This document shows positions 1 through 9,188 of a DNA stretch of 64,000 bases, piece after piece. The position numbers and the translations under genes are program-made. The notes beneath the pieces were generated by a model. The model saw only the letters and a program-made list of their open reading frames with translations, was not told where the DNA came from and did not search any database. Positions within the stretch are counted from its first letter, which is position 1; each line of letters starts with the position of its first letter. This DNA is from Nostocales cyanobacterium Centralia_MAG_434 (GTDB lineage: Bacteria > Cyanobacteriota > Cyanobacteriia > Cyanobacteriales > Nostocaceae), in the NCBI GenBank assembly GCA_021324415.1, contig JAJPJF010000080.1:1-64000 (forward strand), given 5' to 3'.

Positions 1-69
1 CCTTGTCTCCCTTGTCTCCCTTATCTCCCTTGTCTCCCTTGTCTCCCTTGTCTCCCTTGTCTCCCTTGT
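1..69. repeat. 9-bp tandem repeat (cttgtctcc)n
   Basis: Seven near-perfect copies of the 9-mer cttgtctcc run from the window edge, with one G-to-A variant in the third copy, then decay at about 65. The array may continue upstream of the window. The same unit recurs at 33.4-33.8 kb and, in frame, inside the rsmB gene near 62.9 kb, so it is a family of minisatellites. Confidence 0.95.
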
Positions 70-123
70 TTGGATATTCAAAAGGATTGCTATATGATCC
101 TGATACAACTTAACAGCTAGTTT

Positions 124-237
124 ATGGATCAAGACAAAGTTCTTTTTCTAATCGGCGTCGGTCTATTTATTCTTTATCTCTTCTTCTCGGCATTTACTGA
201 AATGGGAACTAAATTGCCTTGGAGGAAAAAAGATTAG
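124..237 (+). CDS. small single-pass membrane protein, 37 aa
   Basis: A short open frame starts MDQDKVLFLIG and ends PWRRKKD-like (residues PWRKKD before the stop). It has a charged N-terminus, one hydrophobic segment at about residues 7-24, and a basic C-terminus, the layout of small thylakoid or plasma-membrane proteins of cyanobacteria. I do not recognise a named family (it is not PetG, PetN or a known Psb subunit). It lies alone between the minisatellite and the cyclic-nucleotide-binding gene. A conventional Shine-Dalgarno is not evident. It could be a real microprotein or chance; conservation in relatives would decide. Confidence 0.5.
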   Translation: MDQDKVLFLIGVGLFILYLFFSAFTEMGTKLPWRKKD

Positions 238-342
238 GCAATCTTAAGCCCGCGTTCTCAATTGTCTAAATTGAGTCTAGCAAATATGCAAAATAGGACA
301 CACAATAGCTTAAACTTGCCTTGGAACTAGATTGAAAAAGCC

Positions 343-711
343 ATGTTAGAGTCTACACAAACCATTGCTATCTTTCAAAAACAACCCGATCCTAAGAGCT
401 TTCTAGCTGGTCAAGTCATCTTTAAGGAAGGAGAACCAGGAGATTGTCTGTATGGCATCTTGGAAGGAGCGGTTGACTTATCAGTCAATGGCAAGATTGT
501 GGAGACAATTCAAACGGGAGATGTGTTTGGCGTGGGAGTGCTTGTTGGTCTAGAAGGCAGAACTTACACAGCGATCGCTAAAACAGACTGTAAGCTGGCT
601 TTTCTAGACAGATATAGGTTTCTGTTTGCCGTTCAAGAAACACCAATGTTTGCACTTGAGGTCATGAGAAGCTACTCTGAACGCATAAGTCGTTTAGCAC
701 TTAAGGTATGA
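343..711 (+). CDS. cyclic nucleotide-binding domain protein
   Basis: A 122-residue protein that is almost entirely one Crp-type cyclic nucleotide-binding domain: the beta-roll motif around FKEGEPGDCLYGILEG (about residues 28-43), then a GDVFGVGVL phosphate-cassette-like segment and a TAIAKTDCKLAFLDR strand. It ends with a helix (FALEVMRSYSERISRL) where Crp proteins would enter the dimerisation helix, but no helix-turn-helix DNA-binding domain follows. It is therefore a stand-alone cNMP-binding module, a type common in cyanobacteria, perhaps acting as a signalling adaptor. Whether it binds cAMP is unknown; the canonical R in the phosphate cassette is not obvious. No strong ribosome-binding site precedes the ATG. 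Confidence 0.85.
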   Translation: MLESTQTIAIFQKQPDPKSFLAGQVIFKEGEPGDCLYGILEGAVDLSVNGKIVETIQTGDVFGVGVLVGLEGRTYTAIAKTDCKLAFLDRYRFLFAVQETPMFALEVMRSYSERISRLALKV

Positions 712-957
712 GATCCAACCGTTTTTGGTTGTAGCGAAAATGACTCAGGAAAACTACTTAATACTAAACGCGGTGTTTGTCGTTCATGGTGGAGTGATGG
801 GAGTTATTTCTCCTTGACTCTCCAATTAAAGGAGATGAAGTAACAGCCTCTGAGCCATAAGACTGCAGAGTATGGATTCTATGTCTTAATGCAGATTATT
901 CTCCTGCTTACAGCATTTAGATTGGGCAATAGCAGGATAGGAGGAGATAATCAACTC

Positions 958-1701
958 ATGCCAGATGGACAACGGCTAGAAGAACAACTGCTTGCACAGG
1001 AAGCTGGAAGAAGGCTATCGGAGGAGCTAGATGAGGTAGAAAATGTAGACATAAATCTGCAAACAGACCTGCTGAAAATCATTCAGGGACAGGCAGATGC
1101 GGTTTATATGACAGGACAAGGACTGGTGATCAAAGGTATACGAGTGCAGGACATAAGACTGCGAACGGATAATATTGCCGTTAATCCTTTTAGTGCTCTT
1201 TTTGGGCAAATTGAACTGAATGAGCCAGTAAACGTAATCACTCGCCTTGTGCTGACAGAAGCGGATCTTAACCATGCTTTGGCTTCAGATCTTGTTCATG
1301 GGAACATGCTCAAGTTTGACTTGAACTTAAATGTGGATGGCAAAATTGTGAGTTTGAAGGCTGAAGAGATACAACTTTCTCTACCAGAAACCAACAAAAT
1401 GATATTTACAGGAAAAGTGTTGCTACAAGAAACAGGTAAGACTCGTCCACTCAGTTTCCATGCAAAGCTTCGTCCACAAACAACGCAACAACCGATCATT
1501 TTGGAAAGCTTCGACTGCACTCAAGGAGATGGCATCTCTCTAGAAGTTGTTACTGCCTTATTACAGAAGGCCAAAGAACTTCTGAGTCTACCATATTTTG
1601 ATTTTGAGGATATGATGTTACGTGTTAAAAATCTGGTTGTAGAGAAAGGTAAATTAATACTTTTGGTAGAAGGACACGTGAAACAAATACCTTCTCAGTA
1701 A
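958..1701 (+). CDS. DUF2993 (LmeA-type) protein
   Basis: The product matches the cyanobacterial DUF2993 family: an N-terminal helix with ERR-like repeats (MPDGQRLEEQLLAQE), then the conserved run DLLKIIQGQADAV, ALFGQIELNEP and TEADLNHAL. The open frame extends upstream to 889, but I chose the ATG at 958 because family members start with MPDGQRLEEQ and an AGGAGA sequence lies 10 bases upstream. This gives 247 residues. DUF2993 includes mycobacterial LmeA, a mannan-elongation factor, but in cyanobacteria the role is unknown; the lipid-binding tubular fold is a family-level inference. No signal peptide is seen in the chosen start. It is a single gene, followed by a 228-bp gap before crtO. Confidence 0.85.
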   Translation: MPDGQRLEEQLLAQEAGRRLSEELDEVENVDINLQTDLLKIIQGQADAVYMTGQGLVIKGIRVQDIRLRTDNIAVNPFSALFGQIELNEPVNVITRLVLTEADLNHALASDLVHGNMLKFDLNLNVDGKIVSLKAEEIQLSLPETNKMIFTGKVLLQETGKTRPLSFHAKLRPQTTQQPIILESFDCTQGDGISLEVVTALLQKAKELLSLPYFDFEDMMLRVKNLVVEKGKLILLVEGHVKQIPSQ

Positions 1702-1745
1702 GAAGTAACAAGAAAATCTCTACTCTTAAATATAGTTTCTTTACA

Positions 1746-1761
1746 AAATAAGCGCTTATTT
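1746..1761. promoter_or_regulatory. 16-bp perfect palindrome
   Basis: AAATAAGCGCTTATTT is a perfect palindrome 45 bases after the DUF2993 stop and about 170 bases upstream of crtO. It has no U-run, so it is not a typical terminator; a dimeric regulator site is possible but unproven. Confidence 0.35.
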
Positions 1762-1929
1762 ATCAGCATGTATTCTCCGTTCTGTGTTCTGCTTTTTTTT
1801 CAATGAATCATCCATACATCTTACTTAACTCAGCATTTCTATAACTACCGAATGATATAAAGTTGTGTAACGCTTTGTAATATTGAAATACTAGCGTATA
1901 TCACGAGATCTCAATTCAATATTTGAATT

Positions 1930-3624
1930 ATGCAAGAGTATGATGTTGTTATTATAGGCGCAGGACACAATGGATTGGTTTGTGCTGCCTATTTACTAAA
2001 AGCGGGCTACAGTGTTTTGTTACTGGAAAAGCGCTCAGTTCCTGGTGGTGCGGCAACAACTGAGGAATGTTTGCCACAAGAAGCTCCAGGGTTTAAGTTT
2101 AACTTGTGTGCTATTGACCATGAGTTTATTCATTTAGGTCCAGTTGTTGAAGAATTAGAATTAGAAAAATATGGATTGAAATATCTGGAGTGTGATCCTG
2201 TTGTTTTCTGTCCTCATCCTGATGGCAAATATTTTTTAGCTCATAAATCAGTTCAACAAACATGTGCAGAAATTGCTCGTTACAATGAGCGCGATGCTAG
2301 AAAGTATGGAGAATTCATAGACTACTGGCAGCGAGCAATTTCTGCAATGGTTCCTATATTCAATGCACCACCAAAGTCAGTTTTAGATATTCTTGGCAAT
2401 TATGACATTGCGAAGTTGAAAGATTTATTTTCAGTGATTGGTTCACCATCCAAGACGCTAGATTTTATTCGCAATATGTTGACTAGTGCTGAAGATATTC
2501 TCAACGAATGGTTTGACTCAGAATTTCTGATAGCACCTCTAGCAAGACTAGCATCAGAACTCGGTGCACCACCTTCGCAAAAAACCCTTGCCATTGGTGC
2601 AATTATGATGGCAATGCGTCATAATCCTGGTATGGCAAGACCTCGTGGTGGTACAGGTGCACTCGTGCAAGCTTTAGTCAACCTAGTGACTAGTAAAGGC
2701 GGCGTTATCTTAACTGATCAGCATGTTGATAGAGTATTGATTGATAATGGTCGTGCTGTTGGTGTGCGAGTTAAAAATGGCACAGAGTATCGTGCTAAGT
2801 ACGGGGTAATCTCGAATATTGATGCCAAACGGTTATTTTTGCAATTGGTAGATAGTAGCGATGTTGACGCTGCTGACCCAGATTTACGGGAAAGATTGGA
2901 GCGCCGCATCGTCAATAACAATGAAACTATTCTCAAAATTGACCTAGCTTTAAATGAACCTCTGCGTTTTGAACATCACGAGCATAAGGATGAATATCTT
3001 ATTGGATCTATCTTGATTGCAGATTCTTTCAATCACGTGGAACAGGCTCATAGTAAATGTACCTTGGGAGAAATTCCAGATTCTGACCCATCAATGTATG
3101 TTGTGGTGCCAACAATGTTAGATCCATCAATGGCTCCACCTGGCAAGCATACAGTGTGGATTGAGTTTTTTGCGCCATATCAAATTGCAGGTGCAGAAGG
3201 TACAGGGTTGAAAGGTACAGGGTGGACAGATGAACTTAAAAACAAAGTTGCAGATAGGGTGATTGACAAGTTGGCAACTTACGCACCAAATGTGAAAAAT
3301 GCTACTATCGCCCGTCGTGTGGAAAGCCCAGCCGAACTAGGAGAAAGATTGGGTGCGTACAAGGGTAACTATTACCATATTGATATGACTTTAGATCAAA
3401 TGGTATTTTTCCGTCCTCTACCAGAGATAGCAAACTACAAAACACCAATTGAAGATTTATTCTTGACAGGTGCAGGAACTCATCCAGGTGGTTCAATTTC
3501 TGGAATGCCAGGACGCAATTGTGCACGCATGTTCTTGCAGACAAAACACCCGTTCACGCAAACATTCAAAGATGCACGAGATTCAATTAAATCCACAGTT
3601 GAATCAGTGTTTAAGATTAGTTAG
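1930..3624 (+). CDS. crtO: CrtO-type beta-carotene ketolase
   Basis: This 564-residue flavoprotein begins with a dinucleotide-binding motif (VVIIGAGHNGLVCAAYLL) followed by LLEKRSVPGGAATTEE, and ends with the FAD-binding carotenoid-desaturase signature around LFLTGAGTHPGGSISGMPG. Internal segments such as LNEWFDSE, ARPRGGTGAL, VISNIDAKRLFLQLV and TVWIEFFAPYQIAG agree closely with what I recall of the CrtO ketolase of Synechocystis (slr0088, 542 residues). CrtO adds 4-keto groups to beta-carotene to give echinenone, in membranes. CrtO is related to phytoene desaturases, not to CrtW. The gene stands alone; a strong palindrome lies just after it. Length is normal with about 20 extra C-terminal residues. 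Confidence 0.87.
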   Translation: MQEYDVVIIGAGHNGLVCAAYLLKAGYSVLLLEKRSVPGGAATTEECLPQEAPGFKFNLCAIDHEFIHLGPVVEELELEKYGLKYLECDPVVFCPHPDGKYFLAHKSVQQTCAEIARYNERDARKYGEFIDYWQRAISAMVPIFNAPPKSVLDILGNYDIAKLKDLFSVIGSPSKTLDFIRNMLTSAEDILNEWFDSEFLIAPLARLASELGAPPSQKTLAIGAIMMAMRHNPGMARPRGGTGALVQALVNLVTSKGGVILTDQHVDRVLIDNGRAVGVRVKNGTEYRAKYGVISNIDAKRLFLQLVDSSDVDAADPDLRERLERRIVNNNETILKIDLALNEPLRFEHHEHKDEYLIGSILIADSFNHVEQAHSKCTLGEIPDSDPSMYVVVPTMLDPSMAPPGKHTVWIEFFAPYQIAGAEGTGLKGTGWTDELKNKVADRVIDKLATYAPNVKNATIARRVESPAELGERLGAYKGNYYHIDMTLDQMVFFRPLPEIANYKTPIEDLFLTGAGTHPGGSISGMPGRNCARMFLQTKHPFTQTFKDARDSIKSTVESVFKIS

Positions 3625-3662
3625 ATTCGTGAGCAACGAGAATCCTTCATAAGCTACCAGCA

Positions 3663-3687
3663 TCCCGGTTTCTTGAAGAAACCGGGA
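3663..3687. terminator. bidirectional hairpin (repeat family A)
   Basis: A perfect 11-bp stem (TCCCGGTTTCT / AGAAACCGGGA) with a 3-base loop sits between the converging crtO and SnoaL-like genes, so it can end both transcripts. Near-copies occur at 47439-47465 and 61811-61835. Confidence 0.7.
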
Positions 3688-3695
3688 TTCTAAGA

Positions 3696-4085
3696 CTAGC
3701 GGATTATTGGACTACCATGATGATGAATTAAGTACCACTTACCACCCAACATTTCAAACACATTTGTCGCCATTGACTGTGCTTCAATTCTTCTACCATT
3801 GACAACTTGAAGAATATTTTCCACAAGCACGACGTAGGCGATGTTGTTACGAATTTCTGTAGCAATTATGTCAGTATTAATTTCAATATAAGCAGTATTT
3901 TTAAAAATCTTCACCCAAGATGATTGAATTTCCTTCCAACCTTGCAATACATTCCATCCAGGGTGGATACAGAGACTACCAGTGCCTTGAGACCATACTG
4001 TACTCATGGCTTCGATATCTTTTTTTTCAAAAGCTCTATAAAAAGCTTCGTTAGTGGCTAAGACTTCAGAACGTTGGTTGGACAT
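3696..4085 (-). CDS. SnoaL/NTF2-like (DUF4440-type) protein
   Basis: A 129-residue protein of the NTF2-like fold: an N-terminal helical part (NEAFYRAFEKKDIEAM), a W-rich middle (GWNVLQGWKEIQSSWVKIF), beta strands (VVLVENILQV) and the C-terminal GGKWYLIHHHGSPI typical of the SnoaL_3 nuclear-transport-factor-2 family. Members are small cone-shaped proteins that act as enzymes or ligand-binding modules; no catalytic assignment can be made here. The His-rich end (HHHGS) is a family feature. It is the last gene of a leftward run, 40 bases after the hybrid kinase stop, and may be co-transcribed with it. Confidence 0.8.
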   Translation of the reverse strand: MSNQRSEVLATNEAFYRAFEKKDIEAMSTVWSQGTGSLCIHPGWNVLQGWKEIQSSWVKIFKNTAYIEINTDIIATEIRNNIAYVVLVENILQVVNGRRIEAQSMATNVFEMLGGKWYLIHHHGSPIIR

Positions 4086-4125
4086 AATTTAGAGTTTGGG
4101 GTTATTAAGGGTGGGCTGTCCGCCT

Positions 4126-6018
4126 TTAATAACTATTTTTTACGGTGTTAATAGTTTGCAGTAATTGCTGAGCAGTATAGGGTTTAGCCAAAAAGGCTTG
4201 AATGCCCATATGTTTGACTAAATTAACTTTTTCGTGAGAAGCAAGTCCACTGACAGCGATAATTTTAACATCAGGATTAATTTTTTTCAATGTACGGATA
4301 GTTGTTAATCCATCCATAGTAGGCATTATCATATCAGTTAATACCACAGATATTTGATCTCGATTTTCTGCATAAAGAGCGATCGCCTCAATACCATCAC
4401 GGGCAGTTATCACTTGATAATTATAATTTTCTAGAGATGTTTTTGTAGTCTCACGAATAGAATCTTCATCATCAACGACTAAAATCACTTCTCCATGACC
4501 ATAAGGCGATTTTTGTTCTTGCTCTTCTAGAGTTTCTGTTGCTTCTTGTGCAGGTAAATATACTTTGAATTGGCTACCTTTTCCTAACTCACTATATACA
4601 TTTACAAAACCACTATGACTTTTAATAATACCAAGCACAGTAGAAAGACCTAGACCAGTTCCTTCAGTAAGTTCTTTGGTGGTAAAAAACGGCTCAAATA
4701 TGCGATCTATGATTTCAGGCGAAATACCAACTCCTGTATCAGTAACAGAAATCGTAACGTAGAAACCAATTCGAGCATCTATATGCATGCTTGCATAGTT
4801 TTTATCAATAAAAACATTTTCGGCTGAAATCTTCAAAACCCCACCATTGGGCATAGCATCACGAGCATTGACACATAGATTAATGAGTACCTGATGTAAT
4901 TGAGTTGCATTACCCGAAACTGTCCATAAATTTTGTGGTGTTTCAATTTCAACTTCAATAGATTTAGGAAATGTTTCTTGAATAACTTGTTGAACTTCTC
5001 TAATTAAATACTTTAATTGTAGCGTTGTGTGGTCGCCCTCAATTCCTCGACTAAAAGAAAGCACTTGTTTAACTAAATTTGCGCCACGTTTAGCATTAGA
5101 GATCAATATTGGTAGTAGTCGCTTACTCAAATCATCATCTAGTTTTGGTTCTAAAAGCTGTGCTGCCATCAAAATAGGAGCAAGGATATTGTTAAGATCG
5201 TGGGCAATACCACTAGCTAGAGTGCCAATACTTTCTAAACGCTGTGCGCGGAAAAATTGCGCTTCTAGGTCTTTTTTTTGTGTAATATCTGTATTGACAA
5301 CTAAGACTGATTGCCCTTGTCTCCCAAAACCATGCACTAACTTCCAGCGACTTTCAACGATAATCTCTTTATCGAATTTTGTTTTTTGCTGCAGTTCACC
5401 TTCCCATGAACCATTTTGTAGTAAAATTTTCATTGATTCCTGCAATTGTTCTGGATTTTTTTCACGCCAAAGTTCAGAAGTCTTTTTCCCAATTGCTTGA
5501 TTTGCTGTCCAACCATATAGAAGCTCAGCAGCTTTATTCCAATATAAGATTAAATGTTGTAAATTGTGTACAAAGATTGCATTAGTAGCAATATCAAGTA
5601 GTGCTGCTTGTTCACGTATTTTCTGTTCTGCTCTTCTACGTTCTATTGCATAGCGAATTGAACGCTCCAGTAAAGGAGCAGTCAATTGGCTTTTCTCTAA
5701 ATAATCTGCTGCTCCTGCCTGTATGGCTTCAAGGTCTATTTCTCGGTCTCCTTGACCTGTTAGCAAGATAATGGGAGAAGAACAGCCAACAGCAACTGCT
5801 TCACGTAATAATTCCAGTCCGTTATGCATACCTAAGCGATAATCAACGAGATAAACATCAAATTGATTATTCGCCATTGAATTTCTTGCGACTTGATAAT
5901 TGTCCACCCATTCTAATTCACATCCAGTTACCTGAAATTCACTAAACCAATCACGAGTTAAAATATAGTCGTCTTCATCATCATCAACTAAAAGAACTTT
6001 AAGTAGGCTATTATTCAT
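4126..6018 (-). CDS. hybrid histidine kinase (REC-PAS-HisKA-HATPase-REC)
   Basis: This 630-residue cytosolic kinase has an N-terminal receiver (phosphoacceptor D59 in YLVDYR), a PAS domain (about 135-250), a HisKA helix with H273 in GIAHDLNN, a HATPase with ARDAMPNGG and GTGLGLSTV, and a C-terminal receiver (VVDDED near 510; LTDMIMPTMDG). The H-box HDLNN and trailing receiver are typical of NtrB-like cyanobacterial hybrid kinases. No membrane segment is seen. AGGAGA eight bases before the ATG supports the start. It lies 16 bp downstream of the CheY-like gene, so the two are co-transcribed. Its last three domains are paralogous to the kinase at 9337-12132. The input signal is unknown. Confidence 0.9.
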   Translation of the reverse strand: MNNSLLKVLLVDDDEDDYILTRDWFSEFQVTGCELEWVDNYQVARNSMANNQFDVYLVDYRLGMHNGLELLREAVAVGCSSPIILLTGQGDREIDLEAIQAGAADYLEKSQLTAPLLERSIRYAIERRRAEQKIREQAALLDIATNAIFVHNLQHLILYWNKAAELLYGWTANQAIGKKTSELWREKNPEQLQESMKILLQNGSWEGELQQKTKFDKEIIVESRWKLVHGFGRQGQSVLVVNTDITQKKDLEAQFFRAQRLESIGTLASGIAHDLNNILAPILMAAQLLEPKLDDDLSKRLLPILISNAKRGANLVKQVLSFSRGIEGDHTTLQLKYLIREVQQVIQETFPKSIEVEIETPQNLWTVSGNATQLHQVLINLCVNARDAMPNGGVLKISAENVFIDKNYASMHIDARIGFYVTISVTDTGVGISPEIIDRIFEPFFTTKELTEGTGLGLSTVLGIIKSHSGFVNVYSELGKGSQFKVYLPAQEATETLEEQEQKSPYGHGEVILVVDDEDSIRETTKTSLENYNYQVITARDGIEAIALYAENRDQISVVLTDMIMPTMDGLTTIRTLKKINPDVKIIAVSGLASHEKVNLVKHMGIQAFLAKPYTAQQLLQTINTVKNSY

Positions 6019-6034
6019 TTCGTTCTCCTACTGC

Positions 6035-6481
6035 TCATAGTGGCAGTTCCACTGTTTCAAACCAGTAGCTTCCTATCGCTTTCATTATTTTTACTAGGGA
6101 TGCAAATTGCATGGGTTTAATAATGAACGAATTTGCCCCTAAATTATAAGTATGATAGATATCTTCCTCTGCTTTTGATGTCGTCAAAACCACTACAGGA
6201 ATTTTCCGCAGATAGGGATTAGCTTTAATTTCCTTGAGCACTTCACGACCATCTTTTTTTGGCATATTTAAATCTAGCAAAATCAATTCAGGACGTGGTG
6301 AAGTTGTCTCTTCAGCATAGTGGCCACGACGATAGAGATAGTTTAACAACTCCTCACCATCTTTAACAATGTATAGCTTACTTGGATATTGACTTTCTGC
6401 TAAGGCTTCTCGCGCTAACATACAATCATCCTCATCATCATCAGCCATTAAAATTGTGAGGCTTGTTCGCTGACCCTTCAC
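6035..6481 (-). CDS. Rcp/CheY-type single-domain response regulator
   Basis: A 148-residue stand-alone receiver: acidic pocket MADDDEDD, phosphoacceptor in LILLDLNMPKKDG, the switch VVLTTSKAEED and the KP pair in FIIKPMQF. The NYLYRRGHY insertion and the LLDLNMPKKDGREVL run are typical of the Rcp1 family that pairs with phytochromes and other kinases. It has no output domain. The start is GTG (translation begins GTG-AAG-GGT), supported by AAGGAG seven bases upstream; the overlapping ATG would hit a stop at once. It sits between two kinases and probably shuttles phosphate between them. Confidence 0.92.
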   Translation of the reverse strand: MKGQRTSLTILMADDDEDDCMLAREALAESQYPSKLYIVKDGEELLNYLYRRGHYAEETTSPRPELILLDLNMPKKDGREVLKEIKANPYLRKIPVVVLTTSKAEEDIYHTYNLGANSFIIKPMQFASLVKIMKAIGSYWFETVELPL

Positions 6482-6605
6482 ATATTTTCTCCTTTACTTA
6501 GGTTATCAAATTAACGTATAGTTAAATGACAGATCATGCTGAGCTAAAGCCGTTTCATTCTAAAGCTTTTGCAAGAGTATGATAATCCCTTTAGAGTTAG
6601 AAAAA

Positions 6606-9152
6606 TTAGGACACGGAATTTATAGGTAACGTGACAATAAAACTTGCTCCTTGTCCTGGTTGACTTGTTGTGGTGATGCTCCCGTGGTGGCGTTCGACAA
6701 TTTTCCGACAGATAGCTAGACCTATGCCAGTGCCATCATATTCGTTACGACCGTGCAACCGTTGAAAGACGCTGAATATACGTTCGCTATATTTTTCATC
6801 AAACCCAATACCATTGTCCTCCACAATAACTTGACAAAGTTCAACACCTCCGTCTGGCGTCTTAGGCATTTGACTGTAGACACTAACGATGGGCGGCACT
6901 TCTTGTCGATGAAATTTTAGTGCATTGACGATTAAGTTTTGCAGCAATTGACGCATCTGTAGAGGATCAGCTTTGATTGTTGGTAGCTCCCCTACTGTGA
7001 CACTTCCTTTGGTTTGTTGGATCAAGACTTCCAAATCAGATAAGACCTCTTGTGTCACTTGAGTAAGATTAACTGACACAAAGGGCTGTGCTCTAGTAGT
7101 CACTCTTGAGAGGGTCAATAAATCTTCAATAAGAGCCTGCATTCTGCAAACCGCGTTCTGCATTCTTTTTAGATAGTCCTGTGCTTGTTCAGATAATGAG
7201 TCACGCTCAGAAGTTATGATGCGATCGCTGAAAGTTTTAATTTTGCGCAGAGGCTCTTGTAAGTCGTGGGAGGCAATAAAGGCAAATTGTTGTAGCTCTT
7301 CATTAGATCGGGCTAATTCTTGCCGTTGGCGAGTTTCTTGCTCTAGCATTCTTGCTTGAGTCAAGGCAATTCCTATTTGATCTGCTAATTGCCCTAACAA
7401 TTCAGTTTCCCAATTCGTCCATTGGCGGGGATGATGGCACTGATGAGCAATGAGTAGCCCCCACAGCTGATCTGTATGGATAATTGGAACAACAAGATTA
7501 GCTTTGACACCAAATTGTTTAAGAAATTCCACATGACAAGATTGGATATCAGCCTGCTCAATATCGCCAATAGCACTTATGTGCCCTTGGCGATATTTTG
7601 GAATGTAATCTTTTGCAAAGCAAGGATCGTGGACCAGTTGCCCCAGAACAACGGGCACCCCTGGAACGACTGCCTCTTTAACGACTGTCCCAGAGCCATC
7701 TAGGTGCAGCTTAAAGATCAATACACGGTCAGCGTGCAGAAGCTTTTGTACCTCTGTGACACTAGTTTGAAGAATTTCGTCAATTTGTAAAGACTGACGA
7801 ATCTTTAGAGTCACATCTGCAAACAATTTGGAGCGTAAGCTTTGACGTTGTAACTCTTGTTGTACAACCTTAAGTTCAGTAATATCCATCATTGCTCCAA
7901 TCATCCGCACTGGTTGACCAAGGTTGTTTTGGACAACGCAACCACGCTCAAAGATGTGAGCATAGGAACCGTCATGGCGGCGAAAGCGGTATTCATTTGA
8001 CCAACATTGTTTTCCAGTGTTGATCACAGTATCAATGTCGGATATGACTTTCTGCTTATTGTCTGGATGTATATACTCAAACCGCCAATTTACCTGATTT
8101 CCAACATCCTCTTTTGAGTAACCAAAGAGCGTTTGGACTCCATCATTCCAGAACACTTCATTGGTCAGCAAATCCCAATCCCAAACTGCATTGTTAGTGG
8201 CACGAGCAACTATCTGAAAACGCTCTTCACTGTTTCTGAGGGCATCTTCAACCCGTTTGCGTTCAATGGCTGTAGTTAAAACATTAGCAACAACTTGCAA
8301 GAAGTAAATATCATCTTTGCTAAAGGTACGTGGTTGTGTTGTGTATGCACCTAGAACACCAAAAGGTTGCTTTTTACCTTGAATCACGACTGAGATCCCA
8401 CTGACCACTTGATGATCAAGCAGCAGCTTTGGTTTATTAAAACGTGTTTCTTGTGAAAGATCGTTCACAATAACTGGTTCTTGACAGAGTAGGGTATAAC
8501 CAGCTTGCGAATTAACTTCAGCACTAATGGTTGCACATCCCATAAGATCTTGTTGCCAACCAACTCCCGCCCTTAACAGCAAAGTATTCCCATTTGGCAA
8601 TAGTTCCAAAACTTTGGAATACTCAACTTCAAGGCTTTGGGCAACGAGAGCAGCAGCTTTGTTTATCAGAGTCGTTAAATCTACACCCGACAGTGCCAGT
8701 TGACTGAGGTCAGCTATATGCGCCTGTCTACGTGCATAGCTCTGTGCTTGCTCAGTTTGCTGTCTTAACTCTTCCATTGCACTCTTAGCATTTAAGAGGC
8801 GACAAACTCTATGATGTAATACTTGCCATTGAATGGGTTTGAGAATAACATCAGATGCGCCAGCGGCAAAAGCCTGCTCCATAGATGCTTGGTCATCAAG
8901 ACTAGTCATCACTAATACTGGCGTGTTGCTGCTACCTGGATGTTTTAGTAATTCTGCACAACAACTGACCCCATCCATTTCCAAAATAAAAGCATCTAGC
9001 AATACGAGGTCTGGTTGTATCTGCTTATATAAAGCTAACGCTTGCTCACTATCTCTTGCTTCCACGACCCGATACCCTGCTTGTTCTAGCCACTCCCGCA
9101 GGTGCATCCGAGTTACACTGTTGTTGTCTACAACTAGGATTAAACCAGCCAT
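6606..9152 (-). CDS. REC-GAF-PAS-GAF(cyanobacteriochrome-like) histidine kinase
   Basis: An 848-residue cytosolic kinase. Domains: receiver 4-118 (D53 in LLDAF), GAF about 155-297, PAS 305-427, a second GAF about 445-600, HisKA with H629 (IASHDLQEPLRKI) and a HATPase with DGTGIGLAICRKI. The second GAF contains DPCF (C511) and, exactly 28 residues later, the CH pair (C539-H540), plus ANLVVPI and [10 protein letters not shown]. Those are features of DXCF-class cyanobacteriochromes, in which both cysteines attach a bilin; bilin binding is inferred. The kinase core is the phytochrome-like type also seen in the bacteriophytochrome gene at 49826. It is part of the leftward signalling run; the gap to the next gene is 124 bp. 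Confidence 0.88.
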   Translation of the reverse strand: MAGLILVVDNNSVTRMHLREWLEQAGYRVVEARDSEQALALYKQIQPDLVLLDAFILEMDGVSCCAELLKHPGSSNTPVLVMTSLDDQASMEQAFAAGASDVILKPIQWQVLHHRVCRLLNAKSAMEELRQQTEQAQSYARRQAHIADLSQLALSGVDLTTLINKAAALVAQSLEVEYSKVLELLPNGNTLLLRAGVGWQQDLMGCATISAEVNSQAGYTLLCQEPVIVNDLSQETRFNKPKLLLDHQVVSGISVVIQGKKQPFGVLGAYTTQPRTFSKDDIYFLQVVANVLTTAIERKRVEDALRNSEERFQIVARATNNAVWDWDLLTNEVFWNDGVQTLFGYSKEDVGNQVNWRFEYIHPDNKQKVISDIDTVINTGKQCWSNEYRFRRHDGSYAHIFERGCVVQNNLGQPVRMIGAMMDITELKVVQQELQRQSLRSKLFADVTLKIRQSLQIDEILQTSVTEVQKLLHADRVLIFKLHLDGSGTVVKEAVVPGVPVVLGQLVHDPCFAKDYIPKYRQGHISAIGDIEQADIQSCHVEFLKQFGVKANLVVPIIHTDQLWGLLIAHQCHHPRQWTNWETELLGQLADQIGIALTQARMLEQETRQRQELARSNEELQQFAFIASHDLQEPLRKIKTFSDRIITSERDSLSEQAQDYLKRMQNAVCRMQALIEDLLTLSRVTTRAQPFVSVNLTQVTQEVLSDLEVLIQQTKGSVTVGELPTIKADPLQMRQLLQNLIVNALKFHRQEVPPIVSVYSQMPKTPDGGVELCQVIVEDNGIGFDEKYSERIFSVFQRLHGRNEYDGTGIGLAICRKIVERHHGSITTTSQPGQGASFIVTLPINSVS

Positions 9153-9160
9153 GTTTTTAT

Positions 9161-9188
9161 GAGTTAGGAGTTAGGAGTTAGGAGTTAA
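9161..9188. repeat. GTTAGGA heptamer repeat (STRR)
   Basis: Three to four tandem copies of gttagga lie in the 184-bp gap between two kinase genes. Such short tandem repeats are a mark of heterocystous cyanobacterial genomes. Shorter or degenerate versions occur near 20796, 33611 and 61180. Confidence 0.85.
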
